This document shows positions 27,430-37,202 of a DNA stretch of 64,000 nt, piece after piece. Numbering within the stretch: the first letter of the stretch is position 1; the number at the start of each line of letters is the position of its first letter. The position numbers and the translations under genes were made by a program. Below the pieces are notes generated by a model that was given only the letters and a program-made list of their open reading frames with translations, ran no database searches and was not told where the DNA came from. Origin of the DNA: JAMXLO01 sp963812475 (GTDB lineage Bacteria > Pseudomonadota > Alphaproteobacteria > Acetobacterales > Acetobacteraceae); the NCBI GenBank assembly GCA_963812475.1, contig CAWEVI010000028.1, positions 122,939 through 186,938 of the forward strand. Direction: 5' to 3'.

Positions 27430-28563
27430 TCAGGCCGGCAGCAGGATGGTTGCGACCGCCTGCGCGGCGATCCCTTCACCGCGACCGGTGAAGCCAAGCC
27501 TCTCTGTCGTCGTCGCCTTCACCGAGATGCGCGCCGGATCGACCCCGAGGATGGCGGCCAGGCGCGCAGTCATGGCGCCGGCGTGGGGTGCGATCTTCGG
27601 GCGCTCGCAGATCAGGGTGACATCAGCATTGGCGAGCATCCCCTGCCGGGCGGCGATGCGGCCAGCTGCGTGGCGCAGGAACCGCGCACTGTCTGCATCC
27701 TTCCAGGCCGATTCGCTCGGCGGAAAATGCCGGCCGATGTCGCCCTCGGCAAGCGCGCCGTAGATCGCATCGCAGAGCGCGTGAATGCCGACATCGGCGT
27801 CGGAATGGCCGGCCAGCCCCTTGTCGTATTCGATCGGGACACCGCAAAGCACCAGTTTACGTCCCGCCTCCAGGACGTGGACATCGAAGCCGGTTCCGAC
27901 GCGGGGAATGAGGCCGCCGAACATGGCGCGCTCCAGACGGCGCAGGTCTTCAGGCCAGGTCAGCTTTATGTTGTCCTCGGACCCCGGCACGATCGCGACC
28001 GTCAGGCCCGCCGCCTCCAGCAGCGAGGCATCGTCGGTGGCCGCGCCGGCTGTGCCGGCCCGGTGTGCGGCGAGCAGGATCGGGAATCGGAAAGCCTGTG
28101 GCGTTTGCGCGCGGTACAGCCCATCGCGTGGGGCGGTGGCGGTGATCACGCCGTCAACCACCCGCTTCAGCGTATCGGCGACCGGAATGGCCGGGATCGC
28201 TCCCGGTGCATGTTCCAGGGCGGCAAGCAGCGCTGGGATCGTGCCCGGAGGGATCAGGGGTCGCGCAGCATCGTGCACCAGCACGACATCGGGAGCATCC
28301 GCACCGAGCGCCTCGAGGCCAGCGTGAACACTCTGCTGGCGCGTGGCCCCTCCGGGCACCGGCGGCAGGTGCCGCAGACCCTCCAGGGCGGCCTCGATGG
28401 GCGCCTTGTCGCCGACGGGTTGCAGCATCCCGACGTGTTCCACCAAGGTCTCGGCGGCGTGGCGAAGCACGGGCCTGCCGCCCAGCGACAGGAACTGTTT
28501 CGGCGTCTCGGCGCCGAATCGGGTGCCCGACCCGGCGGCGACCAATACAGCGGCGATTCGCAT
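27430..28563 (-). CDS. ispDF: Bifunctional IspD/IspF, isoprenoid (MEP) pathway
   Basis: 377 residues performing the third and fifth steps of the non-mevalonate isoprenoid pathway. Residues 1-220 are the cytidylyltransferase IspD (VLVAAGSGTRFG, VLVHDAARPL). The C-terminal ~155 are the cyclodiphosphate synthase IspF (GTGFDVHVLEAG with the metal Asp and His, GHSDADVGIHALCDA). The fused form is normal in alphaproteobacteria. I start at the ATG at 28563 because it opens directly on MRIAAVLVAAGSG. It is divergent from dusB. Confidence 0.96.
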   Translation of the reverse strand: MRIAAVLVAAGSGTRFGAETPKQFLSLGGRPVLRHAAETLVEHVGMLQPVGDKAPIEAALEGLRHLPPVPGGATRQQSVHAGLEALGADAPDVVLVHDAARPLIPPGTIPALLAALEHAPGAIPAIPVADTLKRVVDGVITATAPRDGLYRAQTPQAFRFPILLAAHRAGTAGAATDDASLLEAAGLTVAIVPGSEDNIKLTWPEDLRRLERAMFGGLIPRVGTGFDVHVLEAGRKLVLCGVPIEYDKGLAGHSDADVGIHALCDAIYGALAEGDIGRHFPPSESAWKDADSARFLRHAAGRIAARQGMLANADVTLICERPKIAPHAGAMTARLAAILGVDPARISVKATTTERLGFTGRGEGIAAQAVATILLPA

Positions 28564-28732
28564 GACCTCACCGTCGTCGCGCCCTGCTGCCGCGTCAACA
28601 TGCATTCCGGCGGAACTGCAACGTTCCACATCAGGTTGACAACAGGGACGGCGGCCGGACGGGGATGAGAGCGTCCTTGCCTACAGTTTTCGCATTGCGC
28701 ATCGGCATGCGTGTCGCTAATTTGCCCAATTG

Positions 28733-29815
28733 ATGAGCAAGTGTCATTCCGGCACCACAGTCTTCGAACGTCACCTTCGGCCTATCGACCTGGGGGCGGG
28801 GGTCTGCATCGCGACACCGGTGATCCTGGCGCCGATGTCGGGCGTCTCGGATCTGCCGTTCCGTCGGCTCGCCAAGCAGCTTGGCGCGGGCATGGTGGTT
28901 TCGGAAATGATCGCCTCCTGGGCAATGATAAGGGAGAACCAGAAGACCTTGGCGATGGCCGAGATGGACGGCTGCGGCGGCATCAGCGCGCTGCAGCTCG
29001 CCGGCTGCGAGCCCACGGCCATGGCCGAGGCCGCACGACTCGCGGTGGATCGCGGCGCCGACCTCATCGACATCAATTTTGGGTGCCCGGTGAAAAAGGT
29101 GGCGATAGGACAGCTCGCCGGTTCAGCGCTCATGCGCGACGAGGCGTCGGCGGCCGCCATCCTTTCGGCAACGGTCAGGGCGGTCGATGTGCCGGTGACG
29201 TTGAAGATGCGCATGGGCTGGGACCATGCCAACCTGAACGCACCGCGGCTGGCGCGCATTGCCGAGGACTGCGGCATTCGCATGGTCACGGTGCACGGGC
29301 GGACCCGCCAGCAGTTCTACACCGGAACTGCCGACTGGAACTTCATCGGTGAGGTGAAGAACGCCGTCGATATACCGGTCATCGCGAATGGCGACATCCT
29401 GACCGAGGGCGATGCCGTCGATGCGCTGCACCGTTCGGGCGCGGACGGCGTGATGATCGGCCGGGGCTGCTATGGCCGCCCCTGGTTTCTCGCCCAGGTT
29501 GCGCATTTCCTGCGCACCGGAAGCCGACTGCCGGAGCCGTCCCTGGCGGATCAGAAGGACATATTGACTACGCACTATCACGCGATCGTCGAGCATTTCG
29601 GGGAGCGCGCCGGAGTTCGCCTGGCCCGCAAGCATGTATCGTGGTATTCGCGCGGTCTTCCCGGCTCGGCGGAATTCCGGGCGGCCATGAACAGCTTGAC
29701 CGATGCCGCGGCGGTCCTGCGGTCGATCGACGCCCTTTACGACCGGCTGATTGCGCGCGGCGCGACCCGGACGCCGCCGGGACGCGACGATCCGGCGCTG
29801 GCCGAAGCAGCATGA
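28733..29815 (+). CDS. dusB: tRNA-dihydrouridine synthase DusB (NifR3)
   Basis: 360-residue flavin enzyme that reduces uridine to dihydrouridine in tRNA. Marks are the TIM-barrel start APMSGVSDLPFRRLA, the active-site Cys in INFGCPVKKV, and the C-terminal IGRGCYGRPW. I start at the ATG at 28733; a TTG lies directly before it. Its stop overlaps ntrB as ATGA, the classical nifR3-ntrB arrangement. Confidence 0.95.
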   Translation: MSKCHSGTTVFERHLRPIDLGAGVCIATPVILAPMSGVSDLPFRRLAKQLGAGMVVSEMIASWAMIRENQKTLAMAEMDGCGGISALQLAGCEPTAMAEAARLAVDRGADLIDINFGCPVKKVAIGQLAGSALMRDEASAAAILSATVRAVDVPVTLKMRMGWDHANLNAPRLARIAEDCGIRMVTVHGRTRQQFYTGTADWNFIGEVKNAVDIPVIANGDILTEGDAVDALHRSGADGVMIGRGCYGRPWFLAQVAHFLRTGSRLPEPSLADQKDILTTHYHAIVEHFGERAGVRLARKHVSWYSRGLPGSAEFRAAMNSLTDAAAVLRSIDALYDRLIARGATRTPPGRDDPALAEAA

Positions 29816-30951
29816 TCAACCCCGTCACCCGTGCGGCGCTGGCCTTACGCGAGCGGAGACGGACAGCCGACGCGGCGCAGATCCTCAGCGCGCTGCCGGT
29901 GCCCGTCGTGCTGCTCGATCCGGACGACCGGTTCCGCTACGTCAATCATGCCGCCGAGCAGTTTCTCGGCATCTCGACGGCAGGGCTTGCGCAGCTTCGC
30001 CTGCGTGATCTGGTTCCCGAGGACAACCCCTTGTTTCTGCTGGTGCAGCAGGTTCGCCAAAGCGATGCCAGCGTGTCGGATCATGACCTGAACCTGGATA
30101 GCCCACGGCTCAACAAGAGGGGTATCACCGTGCAGGGATCGTCGCTTCCCGAAGAGCCCGGCTCGGTGCTGCTGGTGCTCCAGGATGCCTCGGCGGCCCG
30201 TTCGCTGGACCGACAACTGGCGTTCCGCGGCGCCGCCCGCAGCGTCACCGGAATGGCTGCCATCCTTGCGCATGAAGTGAAGAACCCGCTCTCAGGCATT
30301 CGTGGCGCAGCACAATTGCTGGAAACCAGCGTGGATGCCCAGGACCGCGAACTGGCCGTGCTGATCCGCGACGAGGCCGACCGGATCCGCGAGTTGGTCG
30401 ATCGCATGGAGATTTTCGGCGAAAAGCCGATCGCGCGAACCGCGGTGAACATCCACCGAGTGCTCGAACATGTGCGCAAGCTGGCGCAGTCGGGTTTCGC
30501 GCCGAACGTCCGTTTCCACGAAGTGTATGATCCATCCCTCCCACCGGCATGGGGCAACCGCGACCAACTCGTGCAGGTGATCCTGAACCTAGTGAAGAAC
30601 GCCGCCGAAGCGGTTATGCAGGAACACCAATCCAATCCCGAGATCACCTTGATGACGGGCTTCCAGCACGGCATGCGCCTGGCTGTTCCGGGTTCCACGA
30701 CGCGGCTTGATCTGCCGCTTCTGGTCACGGTACGCGACAACGGCCCGGGTATTCCCGACGACATCCGGCCGCATCTGTTCGAGCCGTTTGTCTCGTCGAA
30801 GGCTGCGGGCAGCGGACTTGGGCTTGCACTGGTCGCCAAGATCATGGGCGACCATGGCGGACTGATTGAGGTGAACTCTCGACCGGGCCGCACGGATTTC
30901 CGCCTGCATCTTCCGGTGGTGACCGACGAGGAGGCCGATATCGGCGCCTGA
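29812..30951 (+). CDS. ntrB: Nitrogen regulation sensor kinase NtrB (GlnL)
   Basis: 379-residue soluble histidine kinase that controls NtrC in response to nitrogen status through PII. An N-terminal PAS domain covers about residues 20-120. The phospho-acceptor His lies in LAHEVKNPLSGIRGAAQLL, and the ATPase domain has NLVKNAAEA, DNGPGIP and GSGLGLALV. It starts at the ATG at 29812 overlapping dusB and is followed 20 bases later by ntrC. Confidence 0.95.
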   Translation: MINPVTRAALALRERRRTADAAQILSALPVPVVLLDPDDRFRYVNHAAEQFLGISTAGLAQLRLRDLVPEDNPLFLLVQQVRQSDASVSDHDLNLDSPRLNKRGITVQGSSLPEEPGSVLLVLQDASAARSLDRQLAFRGAARSVTGMAAILAHEVKNPLSGIRGAAQLLETSVDAQDRELAVLIRDEADRIRELVDRMEIFGEKPIARTAVNIHRVLEHVRKLAQSGFAPNVRFHEVYDPSLPPAWGNRDQLVQVILNLVKNAAEAVMQEHQSNPEITLMTGFQHGMRLAVPGSTTRLDLPLLVTVRDNGPGIPDDIRPHLFEPFVSSKAAGSGLGLALVAKIMGDHGGLIEVNSRPGRTDFRLHLPVVTDEEADIGA

Positions 30952-30971
30952 CCGATGGCGAAGGACATACC

Positions 30972-32421
30972 ATGACCCCACCCACCGTGCTGGTCGCCGA
31001 TGACGACCGTTCCATTCGCACCGTGCTGACCCAGGCCCTGGGCCGATCAGGCTACCAGGTGCGCAGTACCGGGCAATGCTGCCACCCTGTGGCGATGGGT
31101 CGAAGACGGCGAAGGCGACCTGGTGATCACCGACGTCGTCATGCCCGACGAGAACGGGCTCGACCTGATCCCCCGGATTCGCAAGATTCGTCCGGACCTG
31201 CGCGTGGTGGTGATGAGCGCGCAATCGACCCTGATGACCGCGGTCAAGGCGACCCAGCGCGGCGCGTTCGAGTACCTGCCCAAGCCATTCGACTTGCAGG
31301 AGTTGTTATCGGTTGTCGGCCGCGCGCTGTCGGTGCCGACCGAGGCTTTCGTCACCGCGTCGGAACCACGGGACGCCGACGAACGGCTGCCGTTGATCGG
31401 CCGCAGCCCGGCCATGCAGGAGATCTATCGGACCATTGCGCGACTGACCACCACGGACCTGACCGTGATGATCAACGGCGAGTCGGGCACCGGCAAGGAA
31501 CTGGTTGCGCGCGCCCTGCATGATTATGGGAAACGTCGGGCGGGCCCGTTCGTTGCCATCAACATGGCCGCCATCCCGCGCGAACTGATCGAGAGCGAAC
31601 TCTTCGGCCACGAGCGCGGCGCGTTCACCGGCGCCACCACGCGGACGCAAGGCCGGTTCGAGCAGGCGAACGGCGGCACGCTTTTCCTCGACGAGATCGG
31701 TGACATGCCGCCGGAAGCACAGACCCGGCTGCTGCGCGTGCTGCAGGAGGGCGAGTTCACCTCGGTTGGCGGGCGCCAACCGATCAAGGCCAATGTGCGC
31801 ATCATCGCCGCCACGCACCGTGACCTGCGAAATGCGATCCGTCAGGGCCAGTTTCGCGAGGATTTGTTCTACCGGCTCAATGTCGTGCCGATTCGCCTGC
31901 CACCCCTTCGCGAACGGGTGGAGGACATTCAGGTGCTGGCGCGGCACTTCCTGGAGCGCGCACGCGACGATGGCCTGCCCGGCAAGACGCTCAATCCGAG
32001 CGCCGTCGAGCAGCTCAAGCGCTATGGCTGGCCGGGTAATGTTCGCGAACTGGAAAACCTGATGCGACGCCTGGCGGCGCTCTGCCCGCACGAAACGATC
32101 GGCGCGGACCAGATCGAGGCTGAACTGGTCGAGACTGCGGCCCCGCCGTTGGAAGCGCCGGTCCCGGCCGGTCCGGAACCGCTGGTGCGCGCCGTCGAGC
32201 GGCATATCCGTGAATTCCTCGCCAGCCATGATGGCGGCGCGGCGCCGTCGGACATCTACGATCGGGTGATCGCGGAGGTTGAGCGGCCGCTGATTCGCCT
32301 GACCCTTGCGGCCACCCGTGGCAACCAGATCAAGGCCGCGGCCATGCTCGGGCTCAACCGCAACACGTTACGCAAGAAGATCCGCGACCTGGATATTCCG
32401 GTGGTTCGGGGGCTCATGTGA
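30972..32421 (+). pseudogene. ntrC: Nitrogen response regulator NtrC with one-base frame disruption
   Basis: Sigma54-dependent activator. The first frame gives a receiver start (VLVADDDRSIRTVLTQALGR) up to about 31070. The rest continues only in another frame (LWRWVEDGEGDLVITDVVMP, then the whole AAA+ domain). Removing one G from the GGG at 31071-31073 restores a 482-residue NtrC of normal length. That protein has the receiver Asp (DVVMPDENG), Walker A GESGTGKE, GAFTGA, Walker B FLDEIGD and a Fis-type helix-turn-helix. As written, the receiver is broken, although a GTG at 31123 could start a shorter form. A sequencing or assembly error is a live alternative. Confidence 0.85.
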
Positions 32422-34706
32422 ACGTCGCACCACCACCCGGCTCGCTGCGAGCCGAACACCAGCCTCCACCTCCCGCATCGGTCCCGGCGGCGGCGATCAC
32501 CGAAGTCGAGGTCGAGAGCCCGGCCCGTACTTTGCTGGCGCGCATTGCCAACGTGCTGTTGGGCAAGGCGCTCACGCTGGTGCTGGCAGCACTTGCGTTC
32601 GGGATCGGTCTGGCCACGTTCGTCTTCCTCGCCCGCGGCGCGCCGTTCGGCCTGAAGCCGGGCGTCGGCGTCGGCCTCGTGCTCGGCAATCTGTCCGCGG
32701 TGCTGCTGCTCGGCGCGATTCTGGCGGCGCGCCTGACCCGCGTCTGGGTCGAGCGCCGCCGCGGCTCCGCCGGTTCGCGCCTGCATGTTCGGCTGGTCCT
32801 GTTGTTTGGTGGCGTGGCGATCGCGCCGACCATCGTGGTGGCGTGCTTTGCCGTCGCCTTCTTTCATTTCGGCATTCAGTCCTGGTTCAATGACCCGGTG
32901 CGTCAGGCGGTCAGCGAGTCGCTCCAGGTGTCGCGTGGCTACCTGGACGAGCACCGCAACAACATCCGATCCGTCGCGCTGGAAATGGCGAACGATCTGA
33001 CGCGCGCCGGCCAATTCCTGTCCGCCGATCCGTCGGTGTTCGTCGAAGTGCTGGGAACTCAGACTACGCTGCGTGGGCTGACCGAGGCCGTCATCTACGA
33101 TCCGTTGACTGGCCAGGTGCTTGCCGCGGCCGGCTTGTTCGCCGGCATGGGCGTGGAGTTGCCGCCGACGTCCATGACATTGCAGGCGCAAGGTGGCGAT
33201 GTGGCCGTGCTGGCCGCGGGCGACGGCACACGGGTGCGGGCCGTGGTGCGGCTGGATTCGACGCCGCCGCTGATGCTGATGATCGGACGGCCGGTCGATC
33301 CGCAAATTCTTGAACACATGGAACGCACCGAACAGGCGGTTGCCGAGTACCAGCGTCTCGACCAGAACCGGTCATGGCTGCAGATCGCTTTCGCCTGGAT
33401 CTTTGCCATCGTCGCGCTGCTGGTTCTGATGGCCGCGGTATTGATCGGCCTTGTGCTCGCCAATCAGATCGCACGCCCGATCGGGCGGCTGATCCACGCG
33501 GCAGAGCGGGTGCGTGGAGGCGACCTGCACGTGCGGGTGGCCGAGGCGCAGACTGGCGACGAGGTTGCCGGCCTGTCACGTGCATTCAATCGGATGACCG
33601 GACAACTTGCGGCGCAGCGCGGCGAGCTGATGGATGCGTACAGCCAGATCGACGAGCGCCGCCGCTTCACCGAGACGGTGCTGTCGGGCGTCTCCGCCGG
33701 GGTGATCGGGTTGGACGCGTCCGGTCGGATCGAACTGCCGAACCGAGCGGCGGACGAACTGCTCGGCATCGATCTGCTGTCGGCGATCGGTCGCGAACTG
33801 GCCGAGGTGGTGCCGGAATTCGCCGACCTGCTGCATGAGGCGGCGGCATCGCCGGAGCGGGCGCGGACCGCGGAAATCCAGCTCGGGCCGCCGACGCGAA
33901 GGCGCACGCTGCTGGTGCGGATCGGCGCCGATCTGTCGGGCGGTCGCACCGATGGCTTCGTCGTCACTTTCGATGACATCACTGAACTGCAATCGGCCCA
34001 ACGCAAGGCTGCCTGGGCTGATGTCGCGCGGCGCATCGCGCACGAGATCAAGAATCCGCTGACGCCGATCCAGCTCGCCGCCGAACGGCTCAAGCGTCGC
34101 TTTGCGCGTGAAATCACCTCCGATCCGGAGACCTTCACCCAATGCGCCGACACGATCGTCCGCCATGTCGGCGACATCGGCCGCATGGTGGACGAATTTT
34201 CCGCTTTCGCCCGGATGCCGCAGCCGGTGATCAAGCCGGAGGATATCGGCCGAATCGCGCGCGAGGCTCTGGTGCTGCAGAAGACCGCGCGGCCGCAGAT
34301 CAGCTGGCACACCGAGATTCCGGACCAGGGGCCGGTGGTGCCGTGCGATCGCAACATGCTGCGCCGGGCGCTGACCAATCTGCTGCTGAACGCGGCCGAT
34401 GCAGTGACCATGCGGGCGGCCGAGACGGGCCAGCGTGGTGGCAAGATCGGACTTTCCGTGCAGCCGGGCGAGAATGAGGTTCGCATCATCGTGACCGATG
34501 ACGGCGTCGGATTGCCGCAGGAGGATCGCGCGAGGCTGACTGAACCCTATGTAACGCACAAGCCGAAGGGTACCGGCCTTGGTCTCGCCATCGTCAAGAA
34601 GATCATGGAAGATCATGGTGGACGGCTGACGCTGGATGACAGGCTCGATGGCCCGGGAGCAGTGGCCGTGCTCGTTCTGCCAACGAAGGTGTCGGATGCC
34701 GCATGA
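32418..34706 (+). CDS. ntrY: Nitrogen/redox sensor histidine kinase NtrY
   Basis: 762-residue membrane kinase. N-terminal helices and a periplasmic loop (to about residue 340) are followed by a HAMP domain (LANQIARPIGRLIHAAERVR) and a PAS domain. The His-containing RRIAHEIKNPLTPIQLAAER comes next, then an ATPase with NLLLNAADA and GTGLGLAIVKKIMEDHGG. It starts at a GTG overlapping the ntrC stop (GTGA). It pairs with NtrX downstream and is linked to nitrogen metabolism and envelope/redox control in alphaproteobacteria. Confidence 0.95.
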   Translation: MNVAPPPGSLRAEHQPPPPASVPAAAITEVEVESPARTLLARIANVLLGKALTLVLAALAFGIGLATFVFLARGAPFGLKPGVGVGLVLGNLSAVLLLGAILAARLTRVWVERRRGSAGSRLHVRLVLLFGGVAIAPTIVVACFAVAFFHFGIQSWFNDPVRQAVSESLQVSRGYLDEHRNNIRSVALEMANDLTRAGQFLSADPSVFVEVLGTQTTLRGLTEAVIYDPLTGQVLAAAGLFAGMGVELPPTSMTLQAQGGDVAVLAAGDGTRVRAVVRLDSTPPLMLMIGRPVDPQILEHMERTEQAVAEYQRLDQNRSWLQIAFAWIFAIVALLVLMAAVLIGLVLANQIARPIGRLIHAAERVRGGDLHVRVAEAQTGDEVAGLSRAFNRMTGQLAAQRGELMDAYSQIDERRRFTETVLSGVSAGVIGLDASGRIELPNRAADELLGIDLLSAIGRELAEVVPEFADLLHEAAASPERARTAEIQLGPPTRRRTLLVRIGADLSGGRTDGFVVTFDDITELQSAQRKAAWADVARRIAHEIKNPLTPIQLAAERLKRRFAREITSDPETFTQCADTIVRHVGDIGRMVDEFSAFARMPQPVIKPEDIGRIAREALVLQKTARPQISWHTEIPDQGPVVPCDRNMLRRALTNLLLNAADAVTMRAAETGQRGGKIGLSVQPGENEVRIIVTDDGVGLPQEDRARLTEPYVTHKPKGTGLGLAIVKKIMEDHGGRLTLDDRLDGPGAVAVLVLPTKVSDAA

Positions 34707-36093
34707 CATCCTGATCGTCGACGACGAACCCGATATCTGCCTGCTGATCGACGGTGTCTTGCGCGACGAAGGCTACGACACGCGCGCAGCCGGCAATTCG
34801 GACGCCGCGATTGCTGCGTTCCGGGTTCGCCGACCGTCGCTGGTCATTCTCGATATCTGGCTGCAGGGCTCGCGACTCGACGGGCTGGGGCTGCTGCAGT
34901 CGTTCCACAGCGAGGAACCGCACGTTCCGGTGGTCATGATCTCCGGCCACGGCACCATCGAAACCGCGGTCGCGGCGATCCTGCAGGGGGCCTACGACTT
35001 CATCGAGAAGCCGTTCAAGTCGGATCGTCTGCTGTTGGTGGTGCGCCGCGCGCTGGAGGCGGCCGCGCTGGCGCGGGAGAACGCGGAACTGCGCCTGCGC
35101 GCCGGGCCCGAAACCATCCTGACCGGTGAGAGTCCGGTGATCAGTCTGCTGCGTGCGGGCGTCGAGCGCGTTGCCCCGACCGGGTCGCGTGTTCTCATCA
35201 GCGGCCCCGCTGGCTCCGGGAAGGAGGTGGTGGCGCGGATGATCCACGCTCGCTCCCGCCGCGCCGATGGACCATTCATGGTACTCAATTGCGCCACGCT
35301 CAATCCGTCGCGCTTCGAGGAGGAACTGTTCGGTCTCGAGGCGGGCAGCGATCCGATCACTCATCCACGACGGGCCGGCGTGCTCGAACGCGCACATGGC
35401 GGCACGCTGCTGTTGGACGAAGTTTCCGACATGCCGTTGGAAACCCAGGGCAAGATCGTCCGTGCGTTGCAGGATTCGACGTTCGAGCGGCTCGGCGGAT
35501 CGGCGCGCGTGAAGGTGGATGTGCGCGTGCTTTCAACGACCAACAAGGACCTGCAATCGGAGATCAGTGCCGGCCGGTTCCGCGAGGACCTGTATTACCG
35601 GCTGTCGGTGGTACCGCTGAAGGTACCGGCGTTGAAGGATCGACGGGAGGACGTGCCGTCGCTGGCGCTGCACTTCATCGAGCGGTCAGCCGAAAATGCC
35701 GGAATGCAGGTGCGCGAGCTTTCCGCCGACACGCTGGCAGCGCTCCAGGCGTACGATTGGCCGGGCAATGTGCGACAGTTGCGCAACCTGATGGACTGGC
35801 TGCTGATCATGGCGCCCGGCGGCGTCCACGATCCGATCCGTGCCGACATGCTGCCACCGGAGATCGGCGCCAATGCGCCCGCCCTGCTCAATATCGATCC
35901 GACTGCCGACATCATGGGTCTGCCGCTGCGCGAGGCACGCGATCTGTTCGAGACGCAGTATCTGCAGGCGCAATTGCTGCGCTTCGGCGGCAACATCAGC
36001 CGTACCGCGCAGTTCGTCGGCATGGAGCGCAGCGCGCTGCATCGCAAGCTGAAGCAACTTGGGGTGAATTCCGACGAGAAGGTCGGCGGGTAG
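34696..36093 (+). CDS. ntrX: Response regulator NtrX
   Basis: 465 residues: receiver domain (ILIVDDEPDICLLIDGVL, phospho-Asp in VILDIWLQGS), AAA+ domain with Walker A GPAGSGKE and Walker B LLLDEVSD, and a Fis-like helix-turn-helix at the C-terminus. The GAFTGA loop that contacts sigma54 is absent (the region reads FGLEAGSDPITHPRRAGVLE), as is typical of alphaproteobacterial NtrX. It therefore probably works without sigma54. The start is the ATG at 34696, overlapping ntrY by 11 bases. Confidence 0.95.
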   Translation: MPHDILIVDDEPDICLLIDGVLRDEGYDTRAAGNSDAAIAAFRVRRPSLVILDIWLQGSRLDGLGLLQSFHSEEPHVPVVMISGHGTIETAVAAILQGAYDFIEKPFKSDRLLLVVRRALEAAALARENAELRLRAGPETILTGESPVISLLRAGVERVAPTGSRVLISGPAGSGKEVVARMIHARSRRADGPFMVLNCATLNPSRFEEELFGLEAGSDPITHPRRAGVLERAHGGTLLLDEVSDMPLETQGKIVRALQDSTFERLGGSARVKVDVRVLSTTNKDLQSEISAGRFREDLYYRLSVVPLKVPALKDRREDVPSLALHFIERSAENAGMQVRELSADTLAALQAYDWPGNVRQLRNLMDWLLIMAPGGVHDPIRADMLPPEIGANAPALLNIDPTADIMGLPLREARDLFETQYLQAQLLRFGGNISRTAQFVGMERSALHRKLKQLGVNSDEKVGG

Positions 36094-36137
36094 CACCAAT
36101 AGCCCAACCAAACGGCCTTCGGTCACCGGCCGTAATC

Positions 36138-36185
36138 TCTCGTCATGGCCGGGCATGACCGGTCAAGCCCGGCCATGACGCGAGA
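36138..36185. repeat. REP-like palindrome after ntrX
   Basis: Near-perfect inverted repeat TCTCGTCATGGCCGGGC / GCCCGGCCATGACGCGAGA in the gap downstream of ntrX. It is the best copy of the family also seen at 3648-3695. It may serve as a transcript 3'-end stabiliser for the ntr operon. Confidence 0.8.
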
Positions 36186-36263
36186 TCGCGCCGAACGGTT
36201 GCGACGCCGTTGCAGGGCGGTATGCTCGGCGGCGCAACAAAATCCTCGTCGGGACGAAATGGC

Positions 36264-37133
36264 ATGAGTCGCATTGCCTATGTCAATGGTCGCTACCTGC
36301 CGCAGCGTGACGCGTCGGTGAATATCGAGGATCGCGGCTATCAGTTCGCAGACGGGATCTACGAGGTGGTGCACCTCTATGACGGACGCTTTATCGACGA
36401 GGACCTGCATCTGGACCGGCTGGCCCGCTCGCTGCGCGCGATCAGCTTGCCGAAACCGATGAGCCGGGCGGCACTGCGCCACGTCCTTTACGAAGTGGCC
36501 CGGCGCAATCGGGTGCGCGAGGGGCTGCTGTACATGCAGGTCACCCGCGGCGTGGCGCGACGCGACCATCCATTTCCGTCAAAGCCGGTGCCGCCGTCGG
36601 TGGTGGTGACGATCCGCCGCATTCCGCCATATCCGACCGATGTCGGGGCGTGGACGGCAAGCGCGATCACCTATCCCGATCAACGCTGGGCGCGCTGCGA
36701 CATCAAGACCGTCGCCCTGCTCCCGAATGTGCTGGCGCGCCAGGCTGCGAAGGAGAAGGGAGCGCTCGAGGCGATCCTGATCGATGACAACGGCATGGTG
36801 ACGGAAGGCGCCGCCACCAGCTTCTGGATTGTCGACAAGGATGGTGTGCTTCGCACCAGACATCTGGATCATGCGATCCTGCCTGGCTGCACGCGCGGGG
36901 CATTGCTGGCGCTGATCAACGAGGAGAACGTGGCGTTCTCGGAGACGCAGTTCAGCGAACAGGCCATGCGCGATGCACGTGAGGCGTTCATCACCAGCGC
37001 GACGAGCTTCGTGAAGCCGATCGTGCACATCGACGGAAGGCCGGTCGGCAATGGCGAAGTCGGGCCGGTGACGCGGCGTCTATTCGATGCGTTCGCACGC
37101 CACGTAAAGGGCGGACTGCGGAACGCGGCATAG
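36264..37133 (+). CDS. dat: D-amino-acid aminotransferase (class IV PLP enzyme)
   Basis: 289 residues from the ATG at 36264 (MSRIAYVNGRYLP); the ORF extends upstream to 36210 without a better ribosome site. It belongs to the fold-type IV PLP family. The lysine that holds PLP is in RWARCDIKTVALLPNVLAR, and EGAATSFWIVDKDG is the usual cofactor-phosphate region. It likely makes D-alanine/D-glutamate by transamination for cell wall. Branched-chain aminotransferase is a less likely alternative. Confidence 0.87.
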   Translation: MSRIAYVNGRYLPQRDASVNIEDRGYQFADGIYEVVHLYDGRFIDEDLHLDRLARSLRAISLPKPMSRAALRHVLYEVARRNRVREGLLYMQVTRGVARRDHPFPSKPVPPSVVVTIRRIPPYPTDVGAWTASAITYPDQRWARCDIKTVALLPNVLARQAAKEKGALEAILIDDNGMVTEGAATSFWIVDKDGVLRTRHLDHAILPGCTRGALLALINEENVAFSETQFSEQAMRDAREAFITSATSFVKPIVHIDGRPVGNGEVGPVTRRLFDAFARHVKGGLRNAA

Positions 37134-37202
37134 CGACGAGCAAAACCGGGAGCAGATCGACATGTTTCTCACAGACTGTCTTGTTTCTGCTGCGCGCTCG
37201 GG

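Noticed and set aside
34696..36093. NtrX as a sigma54 activator
   Set aside because: GAFTGA is missing; a sigma54-dependent role is unlikely although the AAA+ fold is present.
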